64,000 nt of DNA from Herbiconiux sp. VKM Ac-1786 (GCF_015350805.1 NZ_JADKSG010000001.1:2156513-2220512), one strand, 5' to 3'; shown: positions 1 to 8,674, counted from the stretch's first letter. Program-made: numbers and translations. The notes: a model not told the origin generated them from the sequence alone.

Positions 1-2
1 AG

Positions 3-1622
3 AACAACCTCACCACCTATGACACACAGGTGTGGCAGGGGCTGCGCGACCGGTTCTTCGACCCCGAGTACCCGCTCGACGCCGTTCTGTCCGGCGCGCG
101 CATCCTGATCGTGCAGCCGGACGCCCCGGTGTCGCTCGATTTGAGTATTGACCACGCGTCGGCCTTCACCTTCACCCCGAGTCCGACGGTGAGCGGGTCG
201 CCCGCCGTCGGCGCGACCTTGACGGCGACGGTTCCAACCTGGACACCAGCCGCGACCGGCCGCGCTCTGGAGTGGCGCCGGGAAGGGGTGCCGATCACCG
301 GCGCGACGGCGAGCACCTACACGCTCACGGCCGAGGACGAGGGCCAGCGCGTCACCGCCGTCGCACTGGGCGTAGACCCCGCCGGGCAGGTGACCGCAGC
401 GACGTCGCCGCCCGTGACGGTCGAGAAGACGCTGTTCGGGCCTGTCCCTGAGATCCAGGGCACCCCAGCTGTTGGCGGTGTGCTGACGTCGGTGGTCGGG
501 TCGTGGTCCCCCGAACCAGTTGAGCTGACGTATCGGTGGACACGCAGCGGTGCCCCGATCCAGGGCGCAACGGGTTCGTCGTACACAGTGGCGGCGGCCG
601 ACGCTTCGACGAGCGTGACCGTGGTGGTCACAGGGCGTAAGTCGGGTTATCCCGACAAGGTGTTGGAAGCGGCGGCTGTGGAGATCGCTCCGCTCGGCCC
701 TGATGTGCAGCGGGTTGCGGGGCCGGATCGGTTTGCGGGTTCGGCTTTGGTGTCTCAGAAGGTTGCGCCGATGACGGCGCCGCTTGTGTATTTGGCGAGT
801 GGTGAGGGTTTCGCGGATGCGTTGAGTGGGTCGGCGATCGCGGCTCAGCGGTCGGCGCCCTTGCTGTTGTCGACGGCGGCGTCGATTCCGCAAGTGGTGG
901 CGGATGAGATCGTGCGTTTGAGGCCGTCGAACATTGTGGTGCTTGGTGGTGAGGCGGCGTTGCGACCGTCGGTGGTGGCGCAGCTGAAGGCACTCCGGCC
1001 GGGTGCGACGATCACGCGGATCGGGGGAGCGGATCGGTATGAGATGTCGCGGAACCTGATCGCGCATCCGCAGTTCGGCGCGAAGACGTCGACGGCGGTG
1101 TATGTGGCGACGGGCCGGAACTTCGCCGACGCGTTGAGCGCGAGCCCGGCGGCTGCGGCGCGGAACGTGCCGTTGCTGCTTGTGGACGGGTCGAAGCAGA
1201 AGCTCACGGTGGCGGAGACGCAGTTGCTGACGTCGCGGGGTGTGAAGTCGGTGACGATCTTCGGCGGCTATGCGGCCGTAACGAGGGAGCTTGGGCTGGA
1301 ACTGCGCGCGCGCGCCGACGGCTACACCCGGGTGACGGGTGCTGACCGGTTCGAGGTCTCGCTTGCGATCGCGCAGGAATTCTTCACCAAGCACGGAGAC
1401 ACTGTCTATGTCGCGACGGGTGCGAACTATCCGGACGCGCTCTCGGGTGGTGTGCTGGCGGGGATCACGAATGGTCCGGTGTTCCTGGCGCAGCAGAACT
1501 GCATCGACGCGGGGTTCCTGACCGCGGTGCGGGACTTGAAGCCTAAGCACATCGTGATCCTCGGCGGCCCCGCGGTCATCGGCTTCGACGAGTACCCCTT
1601 CCCCACCTGCCCTGAGGGCTGA
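3..1622 (+). CDS. Secreted Ig-like / cell wall-binding repeat 2 protein, 5' end outside window
   Basis: The reading frame is open from base 3, so the start, signal peptide and N-terminal domains lie upstream of the window. The visible 539 residues align with the C-terminal half of the protein at 3800-6772. Two Ig-like modules come first (motif LEWRREGVPITGA, then a second with YRWTRSGAPIQGA). Three cell wall-binding repeat 2 (CWB2, PF04122) units follow, marked by RVAGPDRFAGS, RIGGADRYEMS and RVTGADRFEVS. CWB2 triplets are known to attach exported proteins non-covalently to the cell wall. From base 633 on the DNA appears identical to the second copy, while the Ig part is clearly diverged. It ends 15 bases before the convergent acyltransferase gene. 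Function is inferred as surface display; the cargo domain is not visible. Confidence 0.85.
   Translation, partial: NNLTTYDTQVWQGLRDRFFDPEYPLDAVLSGARILIVQPDAPVSLDLSIDHASAFTFTPSPTVSGSPAVGATLTATVPTWTPAATGRALEWRREGVPITGATASTYTLTAEDEGQRVTAVALGVDPAGQVTAATSPPVTVEKTLFGPVPEIQGTPAVGGVLTSVVGSWSPEPVELTYRWTRSGAPIQGATGSSYTVAAADASTSVTVVVTGRKSGYPDKVLEAAAVEIAPLGPDVQRVAGPDRFAGSALVSQKVAPMTAPLVYLASGEGFADALSGSAIAAQRSAPLLLSTAASIPQVVADEIVRLRPSNIVVLGGEAALRPSVVAQLKALRPGATITRIGGADRYEMSRNLIAHPQFGAKTSTAVYVATGRNFADALSASPAAAARNVPLLLVDGSKQKLTVAETQLLTSRGVKSVTIFGGYAAVTRELGLELRARADGYTRVTGADRFEVSLAIAQEFFTKHGDTVYVATGANYPDALSGGVLAGITNGPVFLAQQNCIDAGFLTAVRDLKPKHIVILGGPAVIGFDEYPFPTCPEG
633..1612. repeat. 980-bp direct repeat, copy 1 (CWB2 segment)
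   Basis: Line-by-line reading finds no difference from 5783-6762, at a constant offset of 5150 bases. It begins inside the last strand of the Ig-like module (GRKSGYPDKV) and ends two codons before the stop. Both copies are in the same orientation and flank the acyltransferase gene. Confidence 0.95.
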
Positions 1623-1637
1623 CCAGGCCGCTGACGG

Positions 1638-3677
1638 CTATTGCGGGTCATCGCCCATCGCGACTGCCAGGCGCTGGGCAATGATCGGAGCCGCCGTGGT
1701 GACGTAAGTGTTGGTGAGATGGTGCCGATCGCGGTAGACGGTGACGTTCCCGATCACCATGGGACACATCTGATCGCGGCAGTAGAGGTCGCCGACGTCG
1801 ATAAGCCCCGCTCGTGGCTCCATCTCCGCGGCAGCTGTGGTGGTGTCGAACTGCCTCATCGCCTGATCGAAGCCGACGAGGCAGTCGGTCCCCTCGACGG
1901 CCTCACGAGGATGCTCGATCACGCAATCCGTCATGTTCTCGGGAAGGAGGGGATTGTCGATGATACCGATTACGCGGGTGCCCTGGTCCACGGCGCGAGT
2001 CCAGGCTGCGGCGCGGGCTGAGGAGAGGGCCAAGTTCTCGGCCTCGGTGAACTCATCGGGCCGGCTTCTCCCGGTCGTGATGATGGTGTCGTATCCACCG
2101 GCTTCGAGAGCATCCTGAAGTGCCGTTCGACAGGCGACGTACTCTGGCTCGAACTCGGGAGTTGCCCAGATGCAGTTGCGGCCCACGTAGGTGTCGATCG
2201 TCCAGTTGTGTTGATCGGCGACCGAGGCGAGGCCGGCGACCAGCATGGCGGCGTGGGAGTCACCCGTGATGGCCACACGGGTCGCATCCGGGCGGGTCGA
2301 GCCATACGTGCAAGTCTCGACGATCTCGCTGCCTGGCACGTCGTTGTAGCAGTCGTAGGCGATGCCGTTGTCGGTCTTCAACGCGGCGATGCTCGGGTAG
2401 AGATTCTCCCCGAGAGCCTGGCGCCCGCAAGTCGGGTCGACCATCGCGGCAGCGCCCAGACACGGGGGAACGTCGTGCAGCACCTGCTCGACCGCCTGCT
2501 TTCCGTCGGCCGTCTGCGCGCGTGCCGAGAGGAACCCGCCAGCGGGGACCACCAACGCTATCGCCATGGCGCCCACAGTGATCAGTGCGGTGAATCGAGG
2601 GCGTCTCGAGGTCAGCATCGGCAGCGAGCGTCCCGGCTCCTCGACATAGCGCTTCGTCACCGCTGCGAGCACGATCGAGATGACGAGGAGCAGCCACAGG
2701 CCCGGCTGGGAGACCTGTTCTCGGAGCACGTACGGTGCTAAAACGATCAAAGGCCAGTGCCACAGATAGAGGGAGTAGGAGATGTCGCCGGTGTATTGGA
2801 TGGGCCGGAACCGGGCTATCTGGGCGAGAGACCACCTCTCGGGCGTGACGCCGGCCCAGATCACCGCCGCGGTCGAGAGCACGGGGAGTAGAGCCGTGTA
2901 GCCCGGGAAGGGAGTCGACGCCGTGTAGGTCAGCGACGTGGCGACGATTCCGGCCATCCCCGCCCAGCCGAGCACCGCTCGGAGGCGGACCGGTGGCGCC
3001 ACGGCGATTAGGGCCAGGAGCCCGCCGAGTCCGAACTCCCACGCGCGAGTGGGCGTAACGAAGTAGGCCTGTGCGGGATCGGAGATTGTCAGGACGATGG
3101 AGTAGCCGAGGGAGGCCAGGGTGATCCCACCGAGCAGCACCGCGATCACGGATTTCCGGTCAAGCCGCTTCCTTGCGATCCAGATCCCGAGGAGGATCAC
3201 GAGCGGCCAGAGAACGTAGAACTGCTCCTCGACCGACAGCGACCAGTAGTGCTGAACCGGCGAGGCGTTGTTCTCTGCCGCGAGGTAGTCGATCGAGTCG
3301 CCGGCGAGCTGCCAGTTCAGAACGTAGAGCACGGCCCCGGCCATCTGACTGAACCAGTCCCGCCAGAAGGTCACGGGCACGACCGCCCACGTCGCGACGG
3401 CCGATACGAGTACAACGAGCAGCGAGGCCGGTAGCAGACGCCGCGCCCGGCGTGCCCAAAACCGTCCCAGGTCCACCCGGCCGGTCCGAATCGCGTCCTT
3501 CAGGAGATGTGAAGTGATCAAGAAGCCGGAGATTACGAAGAAGACGTCGACGCCCGCATATCCGCCGGGCAGTGCCTCGGGCCACAGGTGGTACACGACG
3601 ACCATCGACACAGCGGCAGCCCGGAGCGCCTGGATCTCCGGGCGCACACCGATCCTCTGTTCTGCGAGTACTCGCAT
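1638..3677 (-). CDS. Acyltransferase 3 / SGNH-type surface O-acyltransferase (OafA-like)
   Basis: This 679-residue protein has an N-terminal acyltransferase-3 membrane domain. Marks are the VYHLWP motif with the conserved His near residue 25, GVDVFFVISGFLIT, RRLLPA, and about ten membrane segments up to residue 390. A C-terminal extracytoplasmic SGNH-like domain starts with GDSHAAML. Such two-domain enzymes take acyl groups across the membrane onto cell-surface polysaccharide, peptidoglycan or lipid. ATG was chosen for an AAGGGGG Shine-Dalgarno just upstream. The gene is convergent with the upstream CWB2 gene and divergent from the second one, and sits between the two arms of the 980-bp repeat. 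The acceptor is unknown; a wall polymer is likely from context. Confidence 0.9.
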   Translation of the reverse strand: MRVLAEQRIGVRPEIQALRAAAVSMVVVYHLWPEALPGGYAGVDVFFVISGFLITSHLLKDAIRTGRVDLGRFWARRARRLLPASLLVVLVSAVATWAVVPVTFWRDWFSQMAGAVLYVLNWQLAGDSIDYLAAENNASPVQHYWSLSVEEQFYVLWPLVILLGIWIARKRLDRKSVIAVLLGGITLASLGYSIVLTISDPAQAYFVTPTRAWEFGLGGLLALIAVAPPVRLRAVLGWAGMAGIVATSLTYTASTPFPGYTALLPVLSTAAVIWAGVTPERWSLAQIARFRPIQYTGDISYSLYLWHWPLIVLAPYVLREQVSQPGLWLLLVISIVLAAVTKRYVEEPGRSLPMLTSRRPRFTALITVGAMAIALVVPAGGFLSARAQTADGKQAVEQVLHDVPPCLGAAAMVDPTCGRQALGENLYPSIAALKTDNGIAYDCYNDVPGSEIVETCTYGSTRPDATRVAITGDSHAAMLVAGLASVADQHNWTIDTYVGRNCIWATPEFEPEYVACRTALQDALEAGGYDTIITTGRSRPDEFTEAENLALSSARAAAWTRAVDQGTRVIGIIDNPLLPENMTDCVIEHPREAVEGTDCLVGFDQAMRQFDTTTAAAEMEPRAGLIDVGDLYCRDQMCPMVIGNVTVYRDRHHLTNTYVTTAAPIIAQRLAVAMGDDPQ

Positions 3678-3799
3678 CCGACCCCCTTCGGTAGGCGGAG
3701 TCTATAGGGCGAGGCTTTCGGCGACGGTCGTTGACGTGTGATGATCGACCTGCCTGGTGTGCACCAGCCGCGGGCGTGAGCACGACGGCGGGGGCCACG

Positions 3800-6772
3800 A
3801 TGCGCGAACGACGGACGGTCTTCGGTCGGGTGACGACGGCATTGGTGGGCATACTGGCCCTAGCGTTGTTGACGCCGGCTGCACCTGTATCCGCGGCCGC
3901 GGCGGCCGAGACGGTGACCATCACCGGCACGGTGACCGGGGAAACTCCCGACGGCCCCGGCCTTGCCGGGATCGAGGTGCGCTTCTACCTTCCGAGCGGC
4001 CCCGAGACCACGGTCACCGATGCGGAGGGCGATTACACCTTCACCGATGTGCCGCTCGATGACGCCGGTTACGTGATCGGCTTCGAACCTCCCTCCGACA
4101 GCGAGTACCTTCGAGACGCGCTGAGTCCCGTCGTACCGGTTGCCGGAGGCCCGAACGTTTTCGACATCGCGCTGGCCAGGGGAGGAACCGTCTCGGGCAC
4201 GATCTCGTTGTCCAACGGCCAGCCGATCACGGGAGGTAAGGCCGTCATCACCGGGGACGGTAGTTTCAGGAAGGACGTCACGCTCGATGCGTCGGGTGAG
4301 TATCGATTCGTGGGGCTCCGCGCTGGCACCTATTGGATCAACGGATACAAGGAGGGCGCGGAGAGCGCCTCTAACAGCGTCCGGGTCGAGCTCGGCCAGG
4401 ACTACACACTGGACCTGACGCTCTCCGCGCCCCGCTTGCCGGGATCCGTGAGTGGGCGCGTGACATCGGAATCGGGGACGCCCCTCAAGGGGATCGAGGC
4501 CTCCCGGAACGGCAGAACCGTCGTCACCGACGCCGATGGGCGTTACACAATTTCTCCGGCCTCTGCTGACACACAGCTGGTCTCGTTCCGGGACCCCGGC
4601 GACATCTATCTCGATGCGTCGACCCCGCAAGGAGTCTCCGTCGGCCAGGGCGAAGCGGTGACTGGCGTCGACGTCGTGCTCCAGGAAGGCGCCACGATCT
4701 CCGGCACCGTGCTCGGCTCCGATGGAGTCGGCTTGCCGTTCTGCACGGTCGGAGACGGGCAGGTGCCCTGGGCCGGCACGGACAGCCGAGGCGACTACAG
4801 GCTGACGGGGTTGGCCAGTGGAACCTACTACCTGTGGGCCGGACCGTACCAGGACGACGTCGAGTACAGCGGCGCCGAGGGGCCCACGATCACCGTCCAG
4901 GCCGGTCAGCACCTCACCGGTGTGAATTTCGTGCTCGAGCGCTGGCCACTGGTGACCGGAACCATCACCCGAGCTCCTCCCGTCGAGGGCGACATCACGA
5001 CGTTCACGGTGGCTTTCGCCTCGTTCGACCCCTCACCCGAAGAGCCGCCACTGGTAAGGATCACGCATCCTGACGCGGAAGGCCGGTACTCTCTTCGGAT
5101 GCCGCCGGAGGACTTCCAGGCGCTGGTCATGGCACCGAGCGGCCCTGGTACCATCGCCACCTCGTACGTCCCCGTGCAGGTCTGGGACGGCTTCCGTCCC
5201 GCCTACTTCGACTTCGATTCGCCCAAGGACCCGGTGCTTTCGGGCGCGCGAGTCATCCGGGTCGATCAGGATTCGCCGCCGACCGTCGACATGACAATCG
5301 ACCGAGGGGTGACCTTCGCCTCGGCTCCCCGTCCGACCGTCAGCGGGACGCCCACAGTGGGCTCGACGCTCACTGCAACGGTCGCGAAGTGGACGCCGGC
5401 GACGACGGACGTCAGGCTCGAATGGCGGCGTGAGGGCGTTCCGATCCCCGGCGCGACATCGTCCACCTACACGCTCACTGAGCAGGATCTGTTCAACCGG
5501 GTAACTCTGGTCGTGCTGGGGAACGACCCGAAGGGGTTCGTGAAAGCGGCGTCGTCGGCTCCTGTGCCGGTGACGCAAGGAATCGCCGGCCCCACCCCCA
5601 CGATCCAGGGCACCGCGGCCGTGGGCAGCACCCTGACGGCGGTGGCGGGCTCATGGAGCCCGTCATCGGTCGAGCTGTCGTACCAGTGGAAGCGCGACGG
5701 AGCGCCGATCGACGGCGCGACCGCCTCGACCTACCTGGTTCAGACTCCGGATGCCGGTCACAGCCTCTCGGTGGCCGTGACCGGGCGTAAGTCGGGTTAT
5801 CCCGACAAGGTGTTGGAAGCGGCGGCTGTGGAGATCGCTCCGCTCGGCCCTGATGTGCAGCGGGTTGCGGGGCCGGATCGGTTTGCGGGTTCGGCTTTGG
5901 TGTCTCAGAAGGTTGCGCCGATGACGGCGCCGCTTGTGTATTTGGCGAGTGGTGAGGGTTTCGCGGATGCGTTGAGTGGGTCGGCGATCGCGGCTCAGCG
6001 GTCGGCGCCCTTGCTGTTGTCGACGGCGGCGTCGATTCCGCAAGTGGTGGCGGATGAGATCGTGCGTTTGAGGCCGTCGAACATTGTGGTGCTTGGTGGT
6101 GAGGCGGCGTTGCGACCGTCGGTGGTGGCGCAGCTGAAGGCACTCCGGCCGGGTGCGACGATCACGCGGATCGGGGGAGCGGATCGGTATGAGATGTCGC
6201 GGAACCTGATCGCGCATCCGCAGTTCGGCGCGAAGACGTCGACGGCGGTGTATGTGGCGACGGGCCGGAACTTCGCCGACGCGTTGAGCGCGAGCCCGGC
6301 GGCTGCGGCGCGGAACGTGCCGTTGCTGCTTGTGGACGGGTCGAAGCAGAAGCTCACGGTGGCGGAGACGCAGTTGCTGACGTCGCGGGGTGTGAAGTCG
6401 GTGACGATCTTCGGCGGCTATGCGGCCGTAACGAGGGAGCTTGGGCTGGAACTGCGCGCGCGCGCCGACGGCTACACCCGGGTGACGGGTGCTGACCGGT
6501 TCGAGGTCTCGCTTGCGATCGCGCAGGAATTCTTCACCAAGCACGGAGACACTGTCTATGTCGCGACGGGTGCGAACTATCCGGACGCGCTCTCGGGTGG
6601 TGTGCTGGCGGGGATCACGAATGGTCCGGTGTTCCTGGCGCAGCAGAACTGCATCGACGCGGGGTTCCTGACCGCGGTGCGGGACTTGAAGCCTAAGCAC
6701 ATCGTGATCCTCGGCGGCCCCGCGGTCATCGGCTTCGACGAGTACCCCTTCCCCACCTGCCCGCGGCGTTGA
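3800..6772 (+). CDS. Secreted multidomain protein: CNA-B/carboxypeptidase-regulatory-like repeats, Ig-like, 3x CWB2
   Basis: The start is placed at ATG 3800, where MRERRTVFGRV begins a classical signal peptide (hydrophobic core LVGILALALLTPAAP, cleavage near VSA-AAA). A TTG further upstream would add 23 non-signal residues. From about residue 40 to 430 there are repeated prealbumin-like modules of the SdrD-B/CarboxypepD_reg kind (ITGTVTGETPDG, GSVSGRVTSESG, ATISGTVLGSDG). Two Ig-like modules follow, then three CWB2 repeats from about residue 690 to the end. The protein is 990 residues. CWB2 units should hold it on the wall; the beta-rich stalk suggests an adhesin or structural role, which is inference. 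Its last 980 bases are an apparently exact copy of 633-1612. Confidence 0.88.
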   Translation: MRERRTVFGRVTTALVGILALALLTPAAPVSAAAAAETVTITGTVTGETPDGPGLAGIEVRFYLPSGPETTVTDAEGDYTFTDVPLDDAGYVIGFEPPSDSEYLRDALSPVVPVAGGPNVFDIALARGGTVSGTISLSNGQPITGGKAVITGDGSFRKDVTLDASGEYRFVGLRAGTYWINGYKEGAESASNSVRVELGQDYTLDLTLSAPRLPGSVSGRVTSESGTPLKGIEASRNGRTVVTDADGRYTISPASADTQLVSFRDPGDIYLDASTPQGVSVGQGEAVTGVDVVLQEGATISGTVLGSDGVGLPFCTVGDGQVPWAGTDSRGDYRLTGLASGTYYLWAGPYQDDVEYSGAEGPTITVQAGQHLTGVNFVLERWPLVTGTITRAPPVEGDITTFTVAFASFDPSPEEPPLVRITHPDAEGRYSLRMPPEDFQALVMAPSGPGTIATSYVPVQVWDGFRPAYFDFDSPKDPVLSGARVIRVDQDSPPTVDMTIDRGVTFASAPRPTVSGTPTVGSTLTATVAKWTPATTDVRLEWRREGVPIPGATSSTYTLTEQDLFNRVTLVVLGNDPKGFVKAASSAPVPVTQGIAGPTPTIQGTAAVGSTLTAVAGSWSPSSVELSYQWKRDGAPIDGATASTYLVQTPDAGHSLSVAVTGRKSGYPDKVLEAAAVEIAPLGPDVQRVAGPDRFAGSALVSQKVAPMTAPLVYLASGEGFADALSGSAIAAQRSAPLLLSTAASIPQVVADEIVRLRPSNIVVLGGEAALRPSVVAQLKALRPGATITRIGGADRYEMSRNLIAHPQFGAKTSTAVYVATGRNFADALSASPAAAARNVPLLLVDGSKQKLTVAETQLLTSRGVKSVTIFGGYAAVTRELGLELRARADGYTRVTGADRFEVSLAIAQEFFTKHGDTVYVATGANYPDALSGGVLAGITNGPVFLAQQNCIDAGFLTAVRDLKPKHIVILGGPAVIGFDEYPFPTCPRR
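5783..6762. repeat. 980-bp direct repeat, copy 2 (CWB2 segment)
   Basis: Second copy of the segment at 633-1612. Codon choice inside it (frequent GGTTTG, GCTTTG, TTGGCG) is less GC3-biased than the preceding part of the same gene, so the segment looks like a shared cassette rather than slow divergence. Confidence 0.95.
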
Positions 6773-6880
6773 CGGTGGAGACGGGGTCCATGGCGGCAGG
6801 ACAATCAGCCGACCTCGCTGATCTTTGGACCCCTGGTCGAAGGATCAGAAATCCGGACGGACTGGCCAGAACGTCCGCGT

Positions 6881-7356
6881 TCAGAGTCTGTCTAGTTGAT
6901 CGTGATCGGTGGTGAGACGTACGTCTAGAGGTTCTCTTTCCTCGTTGTCGCCGGCCACGGCGTAGTACGTGGCGGCGCCAGTATCGCGTGCGTCGAACTG
7001 GATCGGGAAGACACTGACCTCGTTTTGCAGGCCATCTACAGTGCGCCAGTAAAGACGTTCTCCGGTGATCGCAAGCTCCATCTCCCACCCTCGCGCGTAA
7101 TTGGACGAGGTCAGGGTGCGAGCGGGGCTCCCGCTCACCAGGCGCAGGACGCTCAGCGTGTGGGTCTACCGAGGTGCTCGTAGTCGCTTGGCACGCTGAA
7201 CGTGAGCAGCGCTTGTCCACCGGTCGCAATCGACGTCGATGACCAGAACAGTGACAAGACCGTACTTGCCGCAGCTGCTGGAGCGGTCGCCGCAGCGGCG
7301 ATGACCGGCGCTGTCCACGCCGCCCCAAGCACAGTGCGTCGTTCGACGTCCACCAT
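6881..7356 (-). pseudogene. Tat-signal secreted protein split by a frameshift
   Basis: Reading from ATG 7356, a 67-residue frame begins MVDVERRTVLGAAWTAPVIA and continues into an Ala-rich stretch. This is a twin-arginine-type signal common to small secreted actinobacterial proteins. It ends at a TGA at 7153-7155, just after YEHLGRPTR. The next frame is open from 7165 to the stop at 6881 and reads THTLSVLRLVSGSP, then a beta-rich sequence. Joining them by a one-base shift near 7155-7165 gives one plausible secreted protein of about 155 residues. It is therefore either a recent frameshift, a sequencing error, or two short genes (the second from GTG 7138). The family is not recognised beyond its signal type. 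Confidence 0.5.
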
Positions 7357-7420
7357 GAGTCCCCACTCAGCCGTGATCGCTGCACCGAGGCTACCCGGGA
7401 AGCCCTCACCACGCGAAAGT

Positions 7421-7453
7421 GCCCCCGGCCGACCCGCGGGCCGAGCCGGGGGC
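7421..7453 (-). terminator. Hairpin downstream of the DUF4352-like gene
   Basis: GCCCCCGGC at 7421-7429 pairs perfectly with GCCGGGGGC at 7445-7453. On the minus strand the stem is followed by ACTTTC, a weak U-tract. It lies about 75 bases after the stop of the gene at 7529-8143. Confidence 0.55.
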
Positions 7454-7528
7454 TCAGTGATCTGTGCAGATCGGTTCGATGCTAGCTCAGGCGATGACGG
7501 AAGCGAATCCGACCCTGCCTCAGTATCC

Positions 7529-8143
7529 CTACAGGGTGAAATTGAGCACTTGATCAGTCGCCGCGATGGTCACCACGAACCTGCCCGCCAAGTCATCATC
7601 CGCGGGAACGACGATCGCTACGCTCCCCGTCGCGACACCGTTCGGAAACAGACGGGGAAAGTCGAAGAGGGAGTCGGAACGAGCCGGATCGGCCGTCGCG
7701 GAGTGATTGACACCTGCAGAGTCAACGTACGAAAACTGCAGGTCGTCGGAAATCACCGACGTCTCCGTTCCGACATAGCGAGCTTCGACCGGCAGGACCA
7801 TGTAGCTCCGGTCGGCATCGGACGAGTCGTCGGTCAGGGCGCCGATCTCGGGCTGACCGAGCGCGATAGTCCACGCGACGCCGCCCTCGGTGCACACGAC
7901 CGTGGAGCCGAGAGGGTAGGGATGCGCCGCTGACCCGTCGGCGTCGCCTCTGTTTGGATATGGGTCTCCCGTCCCTGGGTCCCCCATCGTGAATCCGAGA
8001 GCGCACCCGCCCGGGTTGTCGGTGCCGTGTGCGCGTGCTGCTTCGGATGTGACGAACACGATCCCTCCCGTTATCAGGCAGATAGCAAGGATTCCGGCTG
8101 TCACGAAAAGCGCGGTCGTGGACTGATTTTTGAATTTGGGCAT
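7529..8143 (-). CDS. Membrane-anchored or secreted DUF4352-like protein
   Basis: The 204-residue product starts MPKFKNQSTTALFV and has a single hydrophobic segment (about residues 10-33), giving a signal anchor or uncleaved signal peptide. The extracytoplasmic part has a glycine/proline-rich linker (PGTGDPYPNRGDADGS), then a beta-sandwich-like domain. Its spacing (WTIALGQPEIG, MVLPVEARYVG, LQFSYVDSAG, GSVAIVVPADD) resembles DUF4352/telomeric-repeat-binding-factor-2-like extracellular domains. Two cysteines (in GGCALG and VVCTEG) could form a disulfide. No enzyme motif is seen. Base composition here is lower in GC than in the core genes, fitting accessory content. A hairpin follows the stop. 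Confidence 0.65.
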   Translation of the reverse strand: MPKFKNQSTTALFVTAGILAICLITGGIVFVTSEAARAHGTDNPGGCALGFTMGDPGTGDPYPNRGDADGSAAHPYPLGSTVVCTEGGVAWTIALGQPEIGALTDDSSDADRSYMVLPVEARYVGTETSVISDDLQFSYVDSAGVNHSATADPARSDSLFDFPRLFPNGVATGSVAIVVPADDDLAGRFVVTIAATDQVLNFTL

Positions 8144-8342
8144 ACTCGGGTCATCTCGTATCTGGTCCGCACATCGGTTGGGTGACCGACGGATGCCTGG
8201 GTGGGGCGCGGAATGAACGGAGTCAATGCTAGGACGCTAGAAGCAGCATGGAGCATGTTCCCAGACGCCGCGGAGGTCGACGAGCAGGCAGCAGAGAATC
8301 GGAGACCCGTCGGTTGTTCATGTGACCGTAACTCGACGCGGG

Positions 8343-8369
8343 TACGATCAGCCGAAATCAGGGAGGTGG
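8343..8369 (+). promoter_or_regulatory. -10 element and strong RBS for the zinc-ribbon micro-gene
   Basis: TACGAT at 8343-8348 fits a -10 hexamer. GGGAGGTGG at 8361-8369 is a near-consensus Shine-Dalgarno placed three bases before ATG 8373. No convincing -35 is seen. Confidence 0.45.
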
Positions 8370-8372
8370 CCG

Positions 8373-8501
8373 ATGATCGCAATAGCGCGCGGATGCGAAG
8401 AGCATGGAATTGTCATGGTCAATCGCTACGAGGGTGTTCAGCGTCAATGGTGTCCCCTGTGCGAGCGAGATTCACCGTCGGGGTGTCGGAACGGGATCTG
8501 A
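8373..8501 (+). CDS. 42-residue zinc-ribbon-like micro-protein
   Basis: This short frame starts at ATG 8373 right after a strong GGGAGGTGG ribosome site and encodes 42 residues. A C8-x2-H11 knuckle (GCEEHG) and a C27-x2-C30 knuckle (WCPLCERD) sit 15 residues apart, which is the geometry of a single small zinc ribbon. No other domain fits in the remaining length. A perfect 11-bp inverted repeat lies downstream. The gene stands alone between the divergent DUF4352-like gene and the MFS gene. A role in nucleic-acid or protein binding is possible but unproven. A longer frame at 8201-8635 in another phase has no such signals. Confidence 0.5.
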   Translation: MIAIARGCEEHGIVMVNRYEGVQRQWCPLCERDSPSGCRNGI

Positions 8502-8565
8502 GCGGTCGGAGCGTCGGCGAGGGTTTCTGGCAGCTCGACGCACCGCGAACCCGGTGGTCGTTCGG

Positions 8566-8608
8566 TGAGCGGGAGTACTTACCGACCACAGGCAGTGACT
8601 CCCGCTCA
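8566..8608. other. Perfect 11-bp inverted repeat with 21-nt loop
   Basis: TGAGCGGGAGT at 8566-8576 and ACTCCCGCTCA at 8598-8608 form a perfect stem. There is no U-tract on either strand. It could be a transcript 3' end for the micro-gene, or an operator or RNA structure ahead of the MFS promoter. Confidence 0.55.
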
Positions 8609-8668
8609 TCAGGATGCTATCCCGGACTGGCATAGTGGGCGGTCACCTGATAGCGGCCTGGTTCGCGG

Positions 8669-8674
8669 TAGCCT
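8669..8674 (+). promoter_or_regulatory. -10 element, leaderless MFS transcript
   Basis: TAGCCT ends seven bases before GTG 8682. This spacing puts the transcription start at or next to the start codon, and no Shine-Dalgarno precedes it. Confidence 0.6.

Noticed and set aside
633-6762. Insertion sequence or composite transposon formed by the 980-bp repeats
   Set aside because: The repeats are coding CWB2 domains with no terminal inverted repeats, no target-site duplication and no transposase; gene conversion explains them better.
7166-7366. 66-residue frame starting MGTHGGRRTTHC
   Set aside because: It overlaps the Tat-signal frame in another phase and lacks a hydrophobic core; the RRTVLGAAW frame is the credible one.
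8201-8635. 144-residue frame overlapping the zinc-ribbon micro-gene
   Set aside because: No ribosome site and no recognisable fold; the micro-gene in another phase has a strong ribosome site and paired Cys/His ligands.
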